NCBI RefSeq assembly: GCF_020443565.1
Contig: NZ_JAIZZN010000009.1
Location: forward strand, 88,457-152,456
From: Clostridium sp. CS001
Lineage (GTDB): Bacteria; Bacillota; Clostridia; Clostridiales; Clostridiaceae
Reading direction: 5' to 3'
Length of the DNA: 64,000 nt
Shown here: positions 1 to 9,379 of the stretch, one piece after another
Layout: each line of letters begins with the position of its first letter
Position numbering within the stretch: position 1 is the stretch's first letter
The notes under the pieces: model-generated
Seen by the model: only the letters and a program-made list of their open reading frames with translations
Databases searched by the model: none
What the model was told of the DNA's origin: nothing
Translations under genes and position numbers: made by a program

Positions 1-657
1 AATATATTGCTCAAGCTTTCCAGCTGATAGTACACTATCTGCATCAATGGCTTCTATTCTCTTTTTTAATTCTTGCAGCACTTGCTTATCTACTATGTCA
101 TTTACATATGCCAATACCACATCACTCTGCAGTCGCGTTCCTACTTTAAATGACTCAAAGGTGAGATTCTTATCCTTGACTTTTCTTCGAATAAGACTAA
201 CATTTATTTCTAAATTTTCTACGAAACCATCTCTTGGGCCTTTTGCTGCAGTTTCATTCATAGGCTCTATCATAGCCCTTTGTGTACCACCTGTAGTATC
301 AGCTACTATTACTTCTAAAGCACCATTTATTAACACTACAGTTTTTCCTCTTTTAAGATGATCTAGTAAAAGATTTAAATCTGATTCTACTAATGTATTG
401 CTCATTGAAATATATCTTTTGCAAAGATAATCTCCTATACCTATCTTCCCATTTAAATTTTCTTCTATATGAAGCATAAGAGGATTTAATACATCCCTAT
501 CAATAATATCCTTGTTAGCAAGACCATTGACATAAATAATAGCAGCTTCTAAAGGCTGGTCAATGCCAATATAAAAATGCTTTACTACAATAGGACTTTG
601 CCCGCCTAGCCCCTCTCTAATTAGCTCTATATTTCCACTTAGATCTCCATTTTCCAT
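1..657 (-). CDS. GerA-family spore germination protein (GerKA-like), 3' part outside the window
   Basis: The reverse strand is open from an ATG at 657 to the window edge, giving about 219 residues of the N-terminal half. The segment around residues 110-215 reads as the hydrophilic domain of GerA/GerK A-subunits: VVLINGALEVIVADTTGG, a RGPRDGF-type motif (KGPRDGF), then ISLIRRK-like and GTRLQSDVVLAYVND blocks. These proteins are the A component of inner spore-membrane germinant receptors. The membrane domain would lie beyond base 1. A GGTGA Shine-Dalgarno precedes the ATG; two in-frame GTG codons sit just upstream but are too close to it. Family call is firm, exact subtype is not. Confidence 0.85.
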   Translation of the reverse strand, partial: MENGDLSGNIELIREGLGGQSPIVVKHFYIGIDQPLEAAIIYVNGLANKDIIDRDVLNPLMLHIEENLNGKIGIGDYLCKRYISMSNTLVESDLNLLLDHLKRGKTVVLINGALEVIVADTTGGTQRAMIEPMNETAAKGPRDGFVENLEINVSLIRRKVKDKNLTFESFKVGTRLQSDVVLAYVNDIVDKQVLQELKKRIEAIDADSVLSAGKLEQYI

Positions 658-798
658 TGCAATCACCACGCCTTTTTTTATATATAAATAACTTTAAGAT
701 TTTAAATTGATTCTAACTTTGATTTCTATTATTATATAGTTTCTCTTATATAGTCTAAAATATCCACTTTTTTTTATCTTATAAAAATTAAAAATAAA

Positions 799-838
799 AA
801 CACCTTAATTTCTATATATTTTAAGAAATTAAGGTGTC
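799..838 (-). terminator. Rho-independent terminator of the aminopeptidase gene
   Basis: A 13-bp perfect stem (CACCTTAATTTCT with its complement) is followed on the reverse strand by a T-rich tract. It lies about 65 bases past the aminopeptidase stop codon. Confidence 0.8.
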
Positions 839-903
839 TCATTATTAATCTTTTCTTTTAAATTCTAATTCTTATTTTTATTACATTTTGATCTCAAATG
901 TAT

Positions 904-2133
904 CTAAAATGTAAAATTCCCATTTTCAAATACAGATATTTCTTTTCCATTTTTTGTAATACCTATTATTTGCAAGTCTTCAGTTCCAACCATAAAATCT
1001 TCGTGTGTAAGAGAATCATTAACTCCTAATTTTGCAAGTTCCTCATCATTGAGATTTTCACCATTTTTAATACACACTGGGTACGCTTTTCCAATAGCCA
1101 AATGACAAGATGCATTTTCGTCAAAAAGTGTATTATAAAATAATATATTTGAATTTGATATAGGAGAATCATGTGGCACTAATGCTACTTCACCAAGGTA
1201 ACATGATCCTTCATCAGTTTCAATAAGACTCTTTAAAGTATCGTAGCCTTCTTCTGCTTTAAAATCTACAATTTTTCCTTCTTTAAAAGTAAGTGAAAAC
1301 TTTTCAATTAGATTTCCATTGTAATTTAAAGGTTTTGAGCTTACTACAATTCCATTAACACCAGTCTTTTTAGGAAGTGTAAATACCTCTTCCGTAGGCA
1401 TATTAGCTATAAACTCTACTCCTTCAGGGGTATACTCTGAACCTCCAAGCCACAAGTGATCCTCTGGAAGCTCAACTTTAAGGTCAGTACCCAATGAATT
1501 TTTATATTGTAAATACTTGAATTTGTTTGAATTTAAAAAATCCATACTTTTCTTTAACTTGCCTTTGTGTTCTTCCCATGAAGCAACAGGGTTCTCTGTA
1601 TCAACTCTCACTACTTTAAATATGGAGCCCCAAAGCTTTTCAACTGCTTCATCCTCTGATGATTCCGGGAAAACTTTTTTTGCCCAAGCTACAGTTGGAA
1701 TTGATGCTACACACCAAACATTTCTATTGCTCATAAGTCTTTCTCTATATTCCTTTATAGCAGTACTAGCTGCTTTATTTGCTTTTGCCATTCTTTCAGA
1801 GTCAACCTCTTTCATAAGCTCAGGGTCTGAGGCTGAAATGCTTAAAAAAGCTGCTCCCTTGCGCACATTTGATAAGTAAAAATCTCTCTGCCAGTCTGGA
1901 TATTCCCCAAAAATCTCTTCTGGTGCAAGCATAAATTTAATTTTAGAGGATAATTCATCTCTCCAATTCATAACTACTTCTCTAGCACCTTGCTCATAAG
2001 CAATTTTAGAAACCATTCTAGCAAAAGAAGCACATTCTATAGGCGAATTGACAACCAATGTTTGATCCTTTTGAATGTTAATTCCTGTCTTCACCAATAA
2101 GAGTGCATACTTTTCTAATAATTCATTATTCAT
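904..2133 (-). CDS. M29-family aminopeptidase (AmpS/PepS type)
   Basis: 409 residues, the usual length of thermophilic-type metallo-aminopeptidases of family M29, which remove N-terminal residues from peptides in the cytoplasm. The N-terminus (LLEKYALLLVKTGINIQKDQTLVVNSP) and the C-terminal metal-site region (EGSCYLGEVALVPHDSPI, then LFDENASCHLAIGKAYP and LTHEDFMVG) match the family, supplying the Glu, His and Asp ligands. The start at 2133 is chosen because TAAAGGAG lies just upstream; a longer reading frame to 2178 adds 15 residues without a ribosome site. It is a single-gene unit with its own terminator. Confidence 0.88.
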   Translation of the reverse strand: MNNELLEKYALLLVKTGINIQKDQTLVVNSPIECASFARMVSKIAYEQGAREVVMNWRDELSSKIKFMLAPEEIFGEYPDWQRDFYLSNVRKGAAFLSISASDPELMKEVDSERMAKANKAASTAIKEYRERLMSNRNVWCVASIPTVAWAKKVFPESSEDEAVEKLWGSIFKVVRVDTENPVASWEEHKGKLKKSMDFLNSNKFKYLQYKNSLGTDLKVELPEDHLWLGGSEYTPEGVEFIANMPTEEVFTLPKKTGVNGIVVSSKPLNYNGNLIEKFSLTFKEGKIVDFKAEEGYDTLKSLIETDEGSCYLGEVALVPHDSPISNSNILFYNTLFDENASCHLAIGKAYPVCIKNGENLNDEELAKLGVNDSLTHEDFMVGTEDLQIIGITKNGKEISVFENGNFTF

Positions 2134-2310
2134 AATAAAACTCTCCTTTACAATTAACATATACGTTATGTGTTTCATTAACTTTGTTTATAATAATTTA
2201 ATCATATTCCTTTATATATTATACCATAAAAATCCAACATTAAAATATTTCTCTCATGATTTTAACTGATTTTGTGCGAAATTCACAAACCTCTTAGGTG
2301 GGTGATTGAT

Positions 2311-2543
2311 AGCATATTATTATAAATGGTTCGATACCATTTACAATAATTACATTTGTATAATTAGTATCAAATTGGTTATAATAATATTATAGGTTTT
2401 CAAATTACCGTAGGAACTACGGAAAGGGTTCACCTTAAAAACCCATAGCCTTGGAAACTGATATCCCATAAAATAATATCCTACTTTGTAGGTTGGGAAG
2501 AATTATAGGAAGCCATCCACTTCTATAAGTGGTGGTAGTTCAC
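2311..2543 (+). mobile_element. Non-autonomous IS605-type element (right end / omega-RNA-like), no transposase
   Basis: About 233 bases with no coding capacity. The right edge has a stem-loop CCACTTCTATAAGTGG followed by TAGTTCAC, which I recognise as the typical right terminus of clostridial IS605/TnpB elements, where the 3' end of the guide (omega) RNA lies. Several further small hairpins lie inside (GTAGGAACTAC, CCTACTTTGTAGG). TTGAT sits directly left of the proposed left edge, a known insertion target of this family. The right edge abuts the stop codon of the leftward transglutaminase gene. No tnpA or tnpB is left. Left boundary is inferred, right boundary is well supported. Confidence 0.6.
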
Positions 2544-5129
2544 TTAGGCTAGATCCATAATCTTAATAAGCATACTTCCAATTCCCACATTATATCCACT
2601 ACAAGCATAGATTCCGTTTATGCTTGTAGTGGTAGTATCCTTAATACTATCACAACTATTAGCAACAAGCACTAAAGGTAGTTTATCTGGGTCCAAATAC
2701 ATTCTTCTGGCTATGGTATTTACATTTTCAGAAAAATCGTCATAATAAGTTTGTATGTTTGGAATTAGTTCATACACTCTCTGTAGTGTTTTGTTCTGCT
2801 TTGCCTCATTGTTTCTTAGAACCAATATAATTTGCTTCTCTATATTTATAAAATCCTTTTGCATTTCTATGATTTCATTTAGGATGTGCTCTGTTGGTTC
2901 TTTTCCTTCTTCAATCCATATAATGATGCTTTTTTTATCTTTTATTAAATCAGAAGCCTTTACTATATCTCCCTCTTTATCCATAAGATTAAAATCTTTA
3001 AGCTGATAATTCTCTAACAAGTCTAAAATTTTTGCATCCCTAAGGCTTATATTTACAACTTTTGTTTCCTTAGGATTAACCTGAAAAGTATACTTCGCTG
3101 CAAATATACTTCCATTAGGCAATCTATTAGAGGTTAAAATTCTATAATGCCCGGGATTAACAGTAATGCTTATTTCATTTCCCACCGGTATATTTTCATC
3201 TAAAACAAGGGTTCTATAGACTCCATTTTCTAATGATGCTATAGTCCAATTTTGATAGTAGTAAAGGTCCTTTTTATCCATATTATTAATTAGAATCTGT
3301 GAATTTAATGTGTTATATTTATCCTCTACTTTTATAAATGCATCTTTGCTTTCATCATAATATTCTATAGATAAATCGCTACTATTTATCCTAGAAGGTA
3401 TACCAAAGCTCCTACATATAGCAACAAATAAAATCTTTTTAGATATAAGGCTACCCATTCCCATTTTAAGCACTTCTACAGGGGTAGCATATAACTCTTC
3501 ATATTCATGTTCTGGAAGTTCTGTGATATTTTCTTTAATAAACTTCCATAGCTTTGCAGGACTCTTTATAAAAGTCTCTTTTAAGTCATTATTAAAATGG
3601 TTAATAATATAGGGCCTAAAGTCTGTGATTTTTTCTAGGTATATCCTTGGACAAAGTACATAGTTTAAATATATTTCTTCAGGATAACCCTTCAGAAAAC
3701 CATCAACATTATTAATGTGAGAATTTAATATGTTACATTTACTGTCCACATAATCCTTCCTTGATAAAGACCTTAATAAGTTTACTCTGTTTTTTAAATC
3801 CTCATCATTACTGTGGCAATTTAAAAATTCTAATATCTCAGTATAGTTTTCCATGGAGCTTAATAGAATGTTTCTAATTTCAAAATCATATTTATCTATG
3901 TGCTGTATTTTATCTATAGTTGCTATTATTTTACTAGTTTTTTCTTCTCTAATAGTATTGCAATATTCAAATCTTTTTTTCCCTTGGGCTTTCTCTTCTT
4001 TTGTTATCATGTAGGTCAAGACCCTTTTATCCATTGGCGGTACAATATCAATATGCTCTACTTCTACCTCTTCCTCGTGCTCTACTGCATCATCAATGTT
4101 AAATATAATTTTACTTGAAGCTTTTGTATCAACTATTTTGCAAATAAATTTATCATCTTTTACAACATGAATAGCTATTGTTCCAAGCCCAATATTTATC
4201 TTGGCTAATCCTTTTTCATCTGTATGCAATGTCGCTATTGGTGCTAGTTCAGAATAATTAAGTATTTCAAATCTCACCACTGCAGCCTCTACTGGCATAT
4301 TTTCTGAATTTATAACCTTCACACAAAAATTTTTAAAGTCTGCATACCTACTAATATTATTAGTGATAGTTACTGACTTATTCTTTGAGATTACATCCTC
4401 ATTCTTACAATAATCAGAAAATACCTTACTGTGAATAACCATGGCTCTAGAAGCAGCTGCAGTAAACCATCCTTTGTCCAGCATTGGTTTTGGCTCACAT
4501 GCTCCTATATAATGCCATTCTTCCTCACACCATACCTCCACCCAAGCATGATTATCATCGCAATGAGACCATTTTGGAGCGTATATCTGTCTTGCAGGTA
4601 TTCCAACACTTCGAAGAGCAGTAACTGTAAAAATAGATTCTTCTCCACACCTTCCATAGGCACATTTAAGTAAACTTAGCGGTGAAATTGCCCGATCATC
4701 TGTTGATTTATAGGTTACATTTTCTGCGCACCAATAATTAACTTCTAATATCGACTCATGCATGGTTTTATTTTCTAATCTATGATGTATCATCTCATAA
4801 AATATTTTTCTGCAGTCTTCTATATTCTCATTGTTAATGCGATAGTGAAGCACGTAATTGAGGAAAATATCTTCTGGAATTTTATCTCCCCAAGGGGTGT
4901 TTTCCCTTAAAAATATAGCATGTTTAACATATTCATAAAACAGCTGAAAATCATAGCTTATGATATCACTTAAAGGCATTGTGGAATATAAGTATTCCAT
5001 TAAAAATCTTTCCTCTTCCATGCATTTAGAAAGATTACAAAATATATCTTCTTTCTTATATCCAAGTAAGTCTAGAGCCTTTAGGAATCTAGACTTTACA
5101 TGTTGTTTTACCTCATCTGTGTACAGCAT
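2544..5129 (-). CDS. Large transglutaminase-like protein with degenerate second repeat and thioredoxin-like end
   Basis: 861 residues, no signal peptide. Residues about 130-220 form a transglutaminase-like core: Cys161 in GRCGEES, His194 in DDNHAWVEVW and an acidic residue in GACEPKP. A second similar stretch near residues 470-575 (VEVLKMGMGSLISKKILFVA then CRSFGIPSRI) aligns with the first by eye but has Ser where the catalytic Cys should be. The last 160 residues resemble a peroxiredoxin/thioredoxin fold without an evident CxxC. Such proteins may be peptidases or scaffolds; the substrate is unknown. It starts 13 bases after cutC behind a GGGGGG ribosome site, so it is likely the last gene of that operon. 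Confidence 0.75.
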   Translation of the reverse strand: MLYTDEVKQHVKSRFLKALDLLGYKKEDIFCNLSKCMEEERFLMEYLYSTMPLSDIISYDFQLFYEYVKHAIFLRENTPWGDKIPEDIFLNYVLHYRINNENIEDCRKIFYEMIHHRLENKTMHESILEVNYWCAENVTYKSTDDRAISPLSLLKCAYGRCGEESIFTVTALRSVGIPARQIYAPKWSHCDDNHAWVEVWCEEEWHYIGACEPKPMLDKGWFTAAASRAMVIHSKVFSDYCKNEDVISKNKSVTITNNISRYADFKNFCVKVINSENMPVEAAVVRFEILNYSELAPIATLHTDEKGLAKINIGLGTIAIHVVKDDKFICKIVDTKASSKIIFNIDDAVEHEEEVEVEHIDIVPPMDKRVLTYMITKEEKAQGKKRFEYCNTIREEKTSKIIATIDKIQHIDKYDFEIRNILLSSMENYTEILEFLNCHSNDEDLKNRVNLLRSLSRKDYVDSKCNILNSHINNVDGFLKGYPEEIYLNYVLCPRIYLEKITDFRPYIINHFNNDLKETFIKSPAKLWKFIKENITELPEHEYEELYATPVEVLKMGMGSLISKKILFVAICRSFGIPSRINSSDLSIEYYDESKDAFIKVEDKYNTLNSQILINNMDKKDLYYYQNWTIASLENGVYRTLVLDENIPVGNEISITVNPGHYRILTSNRLPNGSIFAAKYTFQVNPKETKVVNISLRDAKILDLLENYQLKDFNLMDKEGDIVKASDLIKDKKSIIIWIEEGKEPTEHILNEIIEMQKDFINIEKQIILVLRNNEAKQNKTLQRVYELIPNIQTYYDDFSENVNTIARRMYLDPDKLPLVLVANSCDSIKDTTTTSINGIYACSGYNVGIGSMLIKIMDLA

Positions 5130-5142
5130 ATTTGCCCCCCTT

Positions 5143-5949
5143 TTAAAAAAACTTCTCCATGACCTTCCTAACCCTTGCTATTTCCTCACCTTCAGTTCTT
5201 AGAATCACATATTCGCTAAGTATAGGAAAGCCCATGCTTATATCTTCTTTTCTATATTTCATATCACTTTCAATTTCTATCTTTCCAGAAGTATGTACCG
5301 CATAGGCTTTAGTGTAGCTTATTATATCTTCTACATTGCCTGAATTTATGCCACTTCCTATGAGAATTTCTATTTCTTCTTCTGATTTTTCCACCAGTTC
5401 TTTTAAAAGCTCTCTACCATCTGTGCATTTATTTTTCTGACCTGAAGTTAAAATACAATTTATCCCCAGCTTCTTCGCTTCTTCTAATGTAGCAAAAGCA
5501 TCTTTGCACAGATCAAAGCAACGATGAAGAGTTATATACATTCCATCACCTTCTGCTATGAGCTCTTTCATTCTAGCTATATCTAGTGTTCCATCTGGGT
5601 TTAATGTGCCTATAACTACTCCATTTGCACCAGCCTTTTTAAACATTTGAATATCTCTTTTCATTATTTCAAATTCATCTTCCGTGTAACAAAAGTCGCC
5701 ATATCGCGGCCTTATTAAAACATTAATTTTTATATCGGTTTTTTCCTTTATTAATATAAATAAGTTTATATTAGGTGTAGTCCCACCAATGATTAAATTA
5801 CTACAAAGTTCAAGACGATTTGCTCCACCTTTTACTGCTTCCATAGCTGATTCTACTGAATCCACACAAGCTTCCAAAATAAATGACATAGGAATATACT
5901 CACTAGTATGAAAATCTAAATGTACTTGCCTATATCTTAGTTCATTCAT
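5143..5949 (-). CDS. cutC: CutC-family protein with a foreign-looking 20-residue N-terminus
   Basis: The body from residue 21 (MSFILEACVDSVESAMEA) is a complete CutC TIM-barrel protein: GGANRLELCSNLIIGGTTP, IRPRYGDFCY, TLHRCFDLCKDA, LTSGQKN and AVHTSGK are the family hallmarks. CutC was named for copper homeostasis; its biochemical role is unsettled. The first 20 residues (MNELRYRQVHLDFHTSEYIP) are not CutC; they look like the start of an unrelated glycosidase-like family. Translation should begin there because AGGAGG is 8 bases upstream, whereas the internal ATG at 5889 has no ribosome site. It follows the MFS gene by 24 bases. Confidence 0.85.
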   Translation of the reverse strand: MNELRYRQVHLDFHTSEYIPMSFILEACVDSVESAMEAVKGGANRLELCSNLIIGGTTPNINLFILIKEKTDIKINVLIRPRYGDFCYTEDEFEIMKRDIQMFKKAGANGVVIGTLNPDGTLDIARMKELIAEGDGMYITLHRCFDLCKDAFATLEEAKKLGINCILTSGQKNKCTDGRELLKELVEKSEEEIEILIGSGINSGNVEDIISYTKAYAVHTSGKIEIESDMKYRKEDISMGFPILSEYVILRTEGEEIARVRKVMEKFF

Positions 5950-5973
5950 AACTCAATCCTCCTGTGTAATATA

Positions 5974-7152
5974 TTATTTATTTCTTCTAAGAACAATAAT
6001 GTTTACTAAAGCCATAAGAGTTGCAATTAAAGCTAAAACTTTAAATGAAAACTGCAATGAATACACATCACCAAGTTTACCTATAATAGGGAATATAACT
6101 ATCATGTATAAACTAAATATCATACTTGCCATAGAAAGTATTGTGGCTCTTTTATCTGATGGTATCAATTTATTTGTATAGTCACCCACAGCGATGAAAA
6201 TAATAGACTCAATACTGTTTATAATTATAAAAAACACGTAATAATATTTACTTAAGGCCACTCCCCATATACATATAGAAATAATTAGGGGGAGTAATAA
6301 TATTATTACTTTTTCCCCTACTTTCTTCTCAATCTTATGGGTTTGAGATGCTGTAATTGCAGCGCCAAATGCTGAAATAGCTAGTATTACACCAATATTT
6401 CCTTTTGAAATACCCTTACCTAGTAAATAGTTTTGAAAATAAAAGAAGATGCTTGTATTAAACATAAAAATCGCTTGTGAAAATAAGATTAAAAATCCTA
6501 ATTTTTTATTCTCAGTTATAATCTTAAAGCTATCTCTTACTTGATTTTTAAATATTTTGAAAGTTTTCTCTTCCACTTCCATTTTAACACTGGGTTCCTT
6601 AAAAGACAAAGCCTGCATTATTGATATTAAGCTAACAATTATAGTTACACCATAGGCATAACTGTAGCTAAACTTAGATAAAAACCCACCAAGTAGTAGT
6701 CCAAAGGTCTGAGCTGTTTGCATTATTATTTCGTTTACTCCTGATATTTTCATATATTTTTCTTCATCACCAGTTTCTTTTAAGGAATCATATATCAAGG
6801 CTTCACCAGCTCCTGATTCTAGATTATAGGATAATGCTGTAACTATGAATCCTATTGTAAACCCAAAGAAACTATTAGAATACACCATTATAATAGCGGA
6901 TAATAATTGACCTATTCTTCCACAAATCCTACTAATTTTTCGTCCCCAAATATCTGCAACTGCTCCTGTAGGTATTTCCATGAAAAATGAAGTTATATGA
7001 AATATAGCCTCTATTAGGCCAAGTTGTGTTAATGTTAAGCCTTTTGATGCTAAATATATCATCCATATTCCATGTGTAAGATCAAAGTCTCTTAAAAATG
7101 TAAACACATAATTTTTAGGTATATTTTTTTTCAGTTCCTTTTTATATTCCAT
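5974..7152 (-). CDS. MFS transporter
   Basis: About 392 residues with roughly twelve hydrophobic segments; motif DIWGRKISRICGRIG between the second and third segments is the classic major-facilitator signature. The substrate cannot be read from sequence. Start ATG at 7152 is preceded by GGGGGA. It lies 46 bases downstream of the ABC-F gene and upstream of cutC in one direction, so the four genes are probably co-transcribed. Pairing with an ABC-F protein makes drug export a reasonable inference, not a demonstrated role. Confidence 0.85.
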   Translation of the reverse strand: MEYKKELKKNIPKNYVFTFLRDFDLTHGIWMIYLASKGLTLTQLGLIEAIFHITSFFMEIPTGAVADIWGRKISRICGRIGQLLSAIIMVYSNSFFGFTIGFIVTALSYNLESGAGEALIYDSLKETGDEEKYMKISGVNEIIMQTAQTFGLLLGGFLSKFSYSYAYGVTIIVSLISIMQALSFKEPSVKMEVEEKTFKIFKNQVRDSFKIITENKKLGFLILFSQAIFMFNTSIFFYFQNYLLGKGISKGNIGVILAISAFGAAITASQTHKIEKKVGEKVIILLLPLIISICIWGVALSKYYYVFFIIINSIESIIFIAVGDYTNKLIPSDKRATILSMASMIFSLYMIVIFPIIGKLGDVYSLQFSFKVLALIATLMALVNIIVLRRNK

Positions 7153-7198
7153 TTTACTTCCCCCATTTGCCATTAGATAGTGTTAACACTATCTGCTA

Positions 7199-9115
7199 TT
7201 AAGAGTTTTCTATATCCATCCACTTTTCAATGACTGTATCTAACTCCCTTTGTATATCTTCCTTTTTCTTGCCAAGCTCTATTAGTTTTTCATACTCAGC
7301 ACCATTATCATGCATTTCAATATCTATATCTTTTAGCTTTGCTTCAAGGTCTTGTATTATAGTTTCTAAGTTTTCCACTTGCTTTAATTTATTGGTACTT
7401 ACTTGCTTTTTAGATTTTTCATGGCTTTGCTGGTTGTTTGCATTTTGCTGCTTATTTTTGCTTGGCTCTTTTGGAGTTTCGATTTTATTTTTCTTGAATT
7501 CATTCTTCTTTTCAAGGTAATACTCGTAACCACCATTATAATTGCTGATTTTTTTATCTTCTATTTCACATATTCTTTCCGCAAGTTTATTTATAAAGAA
7601 CCTATCGTGGGATATAAATAGTATAGTTCCTTTAAACTCTGTTAGAGCCTCTTCAAGGTTTTCTCTTGAATCTATATCTAAGTGATTTGTAGGTTCGTCA
7701 AGTATCAAAAAGTTTATATCCTCTTGGATTAATTTGCAAAGTTTAAGCCTGCTTTTTTCTCCCCCAGAAAGATTTTTAACCTTTTTAAAAACACTCTCCC
7801 CATAGAATAAAAACCTAGCAAGAATTCCCCTTGCTGGACCTTCTAAAATACTCATATCCTCTCTAAAAGTCTCTAGTACTGTTAACTCTTCATTATTAAA
7901 GCTAATATTTTGAGGTAGATATCCAACTTTAGTGCTAGCTCCCAGCTTTACTTCACCCATATCTTCATTGGTTTCACCTAAAAGTATCTTTATAATTGTT
8001 GATTTTCCACTTCCATTATCACCAATTAAAGCTGTGGACTCGCCATATTTAACCTCTAAATATAAGTCCTCTAATATTTTTTTATCACCAAAGCTTTTGC
8101 ATAAGCCTTTAATACTTACCACATCTTTTCCAGACCTATCCGTATCCGCAAAGTCTAATTGGATTTTAGGTTGGTCAATTAGTGGCTTATCCACTCTTTC
8201 TACTTTGTCCAACCTCTTTTGCATGCTCTCTGCTCTTTTGAAAAACTTATCATTACCCCCTTGAATAGCCCACTCTCTTAGTTGTTTTATTGCTTTTTCC
8301 ATGGCCTTTATTTTCTTTTGTTGATCTTTGTAATCTTCAAACTGTTCAAAAACCCTTCTTTGTTTTTCATTAACATAATAAGAGTAATTACCATTGTAAA
8401 AAGACGTTTCCCCGTCTTCAATTTCAATTATTTTTGTTACAACTCTATCCAAGAAATATCTATCGTGTGAAATAACTATTACTGAACCTTTGTATGCTTT
8501 AAGATAACCTTCAAGCCATTCTATAGATGACACATCTAAATGATTTGAGGGCTCATCTAAAAGAAGTATTTCTGGATTTTCAAGTAGGATTTTACCAAGC
8601 ATTATAATGGTTTTTTCTCCACCACTTAGGCTCATAAATTCCCTATTTAAAAGTTTTTCAGTAATTTTAAGACCTGTACAAACCTTACTCATTTTCTCTT
8701 CTATTTCATATCCGCCTTTTGTTTCATAAAGCTCATTAAGATCTCCATATTTTTTTAACGTATGCTCTAATTCTTTTTCCTTTAAACTACACATCTGCAT
8801 TTCTAATACCTTTAATTCCCTGCTTATCTCATATTGTGCTTCAAATGCAGTTTTCAAAACATCTATCACCTTAAATTCCTCTGGAAAAACCGGTATCTGA
8901 TGTAAGTATCCTATCGTTGAATTTTTTCTTATAGATATGCTGCCTTTATCTTGCTTTTCAATACCAGCAATAATTTTAAATACTGTGGTTTTACCAGTAC
9001 CATTCCTTCCTATTAACCCAACTCTTTCAGTGCTTTGTACTTCAAATGTAATATTGCTAAAAATTCTATTTCCTCCGAAGTATTTTTCTATTTCTTTTAA
9101 TGCTAATTCTATCAT
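7199..9115 (-). CDS. ABC-F family ATPase (ribosome-associated, possible antibiotic-resistance factor)
   Basis: 638 residues with two ABC domains and no membrane segments. Domain 1: Walker A GRNGTGKTT near residue 37, signature LSGGEKTII, Walker B LLLDEPSNHLD. Domain 2: GDNGSGKST, LSGGEKSRL, LILDEPTNHLD. A charged interdomain linker of about 80 residues and a C-terminal coiled coil (ENLETIIQDLEAKL) complete the ABC-F plan. Members act on the ribosome either as translation factors or as protection against 50S antibiotics. The gene starts behind AGGAGG and is preceded by tandem hairpins and a small ORF, as in attenuator-controlled resistance ABC-F genes. Confidence 0.9.
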   Translation of the reverse strand: MIELALKEIEKYFGGNRIFSNITFEVQSTERVGLIGRNGTGKTTVFKIIAGIEKQDKGSISIRKNSTIGYLHQIPVFPEEFKVIDVLKTAFEAQYEISRELKVLEMQMCSLKEKELEHTLKKYGDLNELYETKGGYEIEEKMSKVCTGLKITEKLLNREFMSLSGGEKTIIMLGKILLENPEILLLDEPSNHLDVSSIEWLEGYLKAYKGSVIVISHDRYFLDRVVTKIIEIEDGETSFYNGNYSYYVNEKQRRVFEQFEDYKDQQKKIKAMEKAIKQLREWAIQGGNDKFFKRAESMQKRLDKVERVDKPLIDQPKIQLDFADTDRSGKDVVSIKGLCKSFGDKKILEDLYLEVKYGESTALIGDNGSGKSTIIKILLGETNEDMGEVKLGASTKVGYLPQNISFNNEELTVLETFREDMSILEGPARGILARFLFYGESVFKKVKNLSGGEKSRLKLCKLIQEDINFLILDEPTNHLDIDSRENLEEALTEFKGTILFISHDRFFINKLAERICEIEDKKISNYNGGYEYYLEKKNEFKKNKIETPKEPSKNKQQNANNQQSHEKSKKQVSTNKLKQVENLETIIQDLEAKLKDIDIEMHDNGAEYEKLIELGKKKEDIQRELDTVIEKWMDIENS

Positions 9116-9169
9116 TATTAATTCCTCCTATATGCTTGCTTTGTGCAATTTTTCTGCTAAAAATAATAA

Positions 9170-9200
9170 AACCTCAGTAAGCAACTCCTACCGAGGTTTT
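9170..9200 (-). promoter_or_regulatory. Second hairpin of the ABC-F leader (candidate attenuator)
   Basis: Stem AACCTC/GAGGTT with additional pairing, followed on the reverse strand by an interrupted T tract (TTTTATTATTTTT), 55-85 bases before the ABC-F start codon. The loop resembles that of the hairpin at 9325-9354. On the forward strand it is also followed by six T, so a bidirectional terminator is possible. Confidence 0.5.
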
Positions 9201-9324
9201 TTGTATTTTGATTTTATTTTTTAAAGATTTCACTAATAATTTGTCATCTGTATTGGCACATTATTAAAATGTTGCAAAGTACAGTTGAGCAATTGCATTT
9301 AGTTATCTATTATCAAAACTAAAA

Positions 9325-9354
9325 AACCCAGGTAAGACAATCCTCACCTGGGTT
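9325..9354 (-). terminator. Strong terminator between the small leader ORF and the ABC-F gene
   Basis: Stem AACCCAGGTgAGG with CTTACCTGGGTT, followed on the reverse strand by TTTTTT. It lies 26 bases past the stop of the 48-codon ORF. It either ends that short transcript or works with the next hairpin as a conditional attenuator. Confidence 0.7.
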
Positions 9355-9379
9355 TACACATAACAAATTTATAATGTAT

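Noticed and set aside
47..361. Forward open frame of 104 codons at the window start
   Set aside because: Antisense to the GerA-family gene, which has recognisable family motifs.
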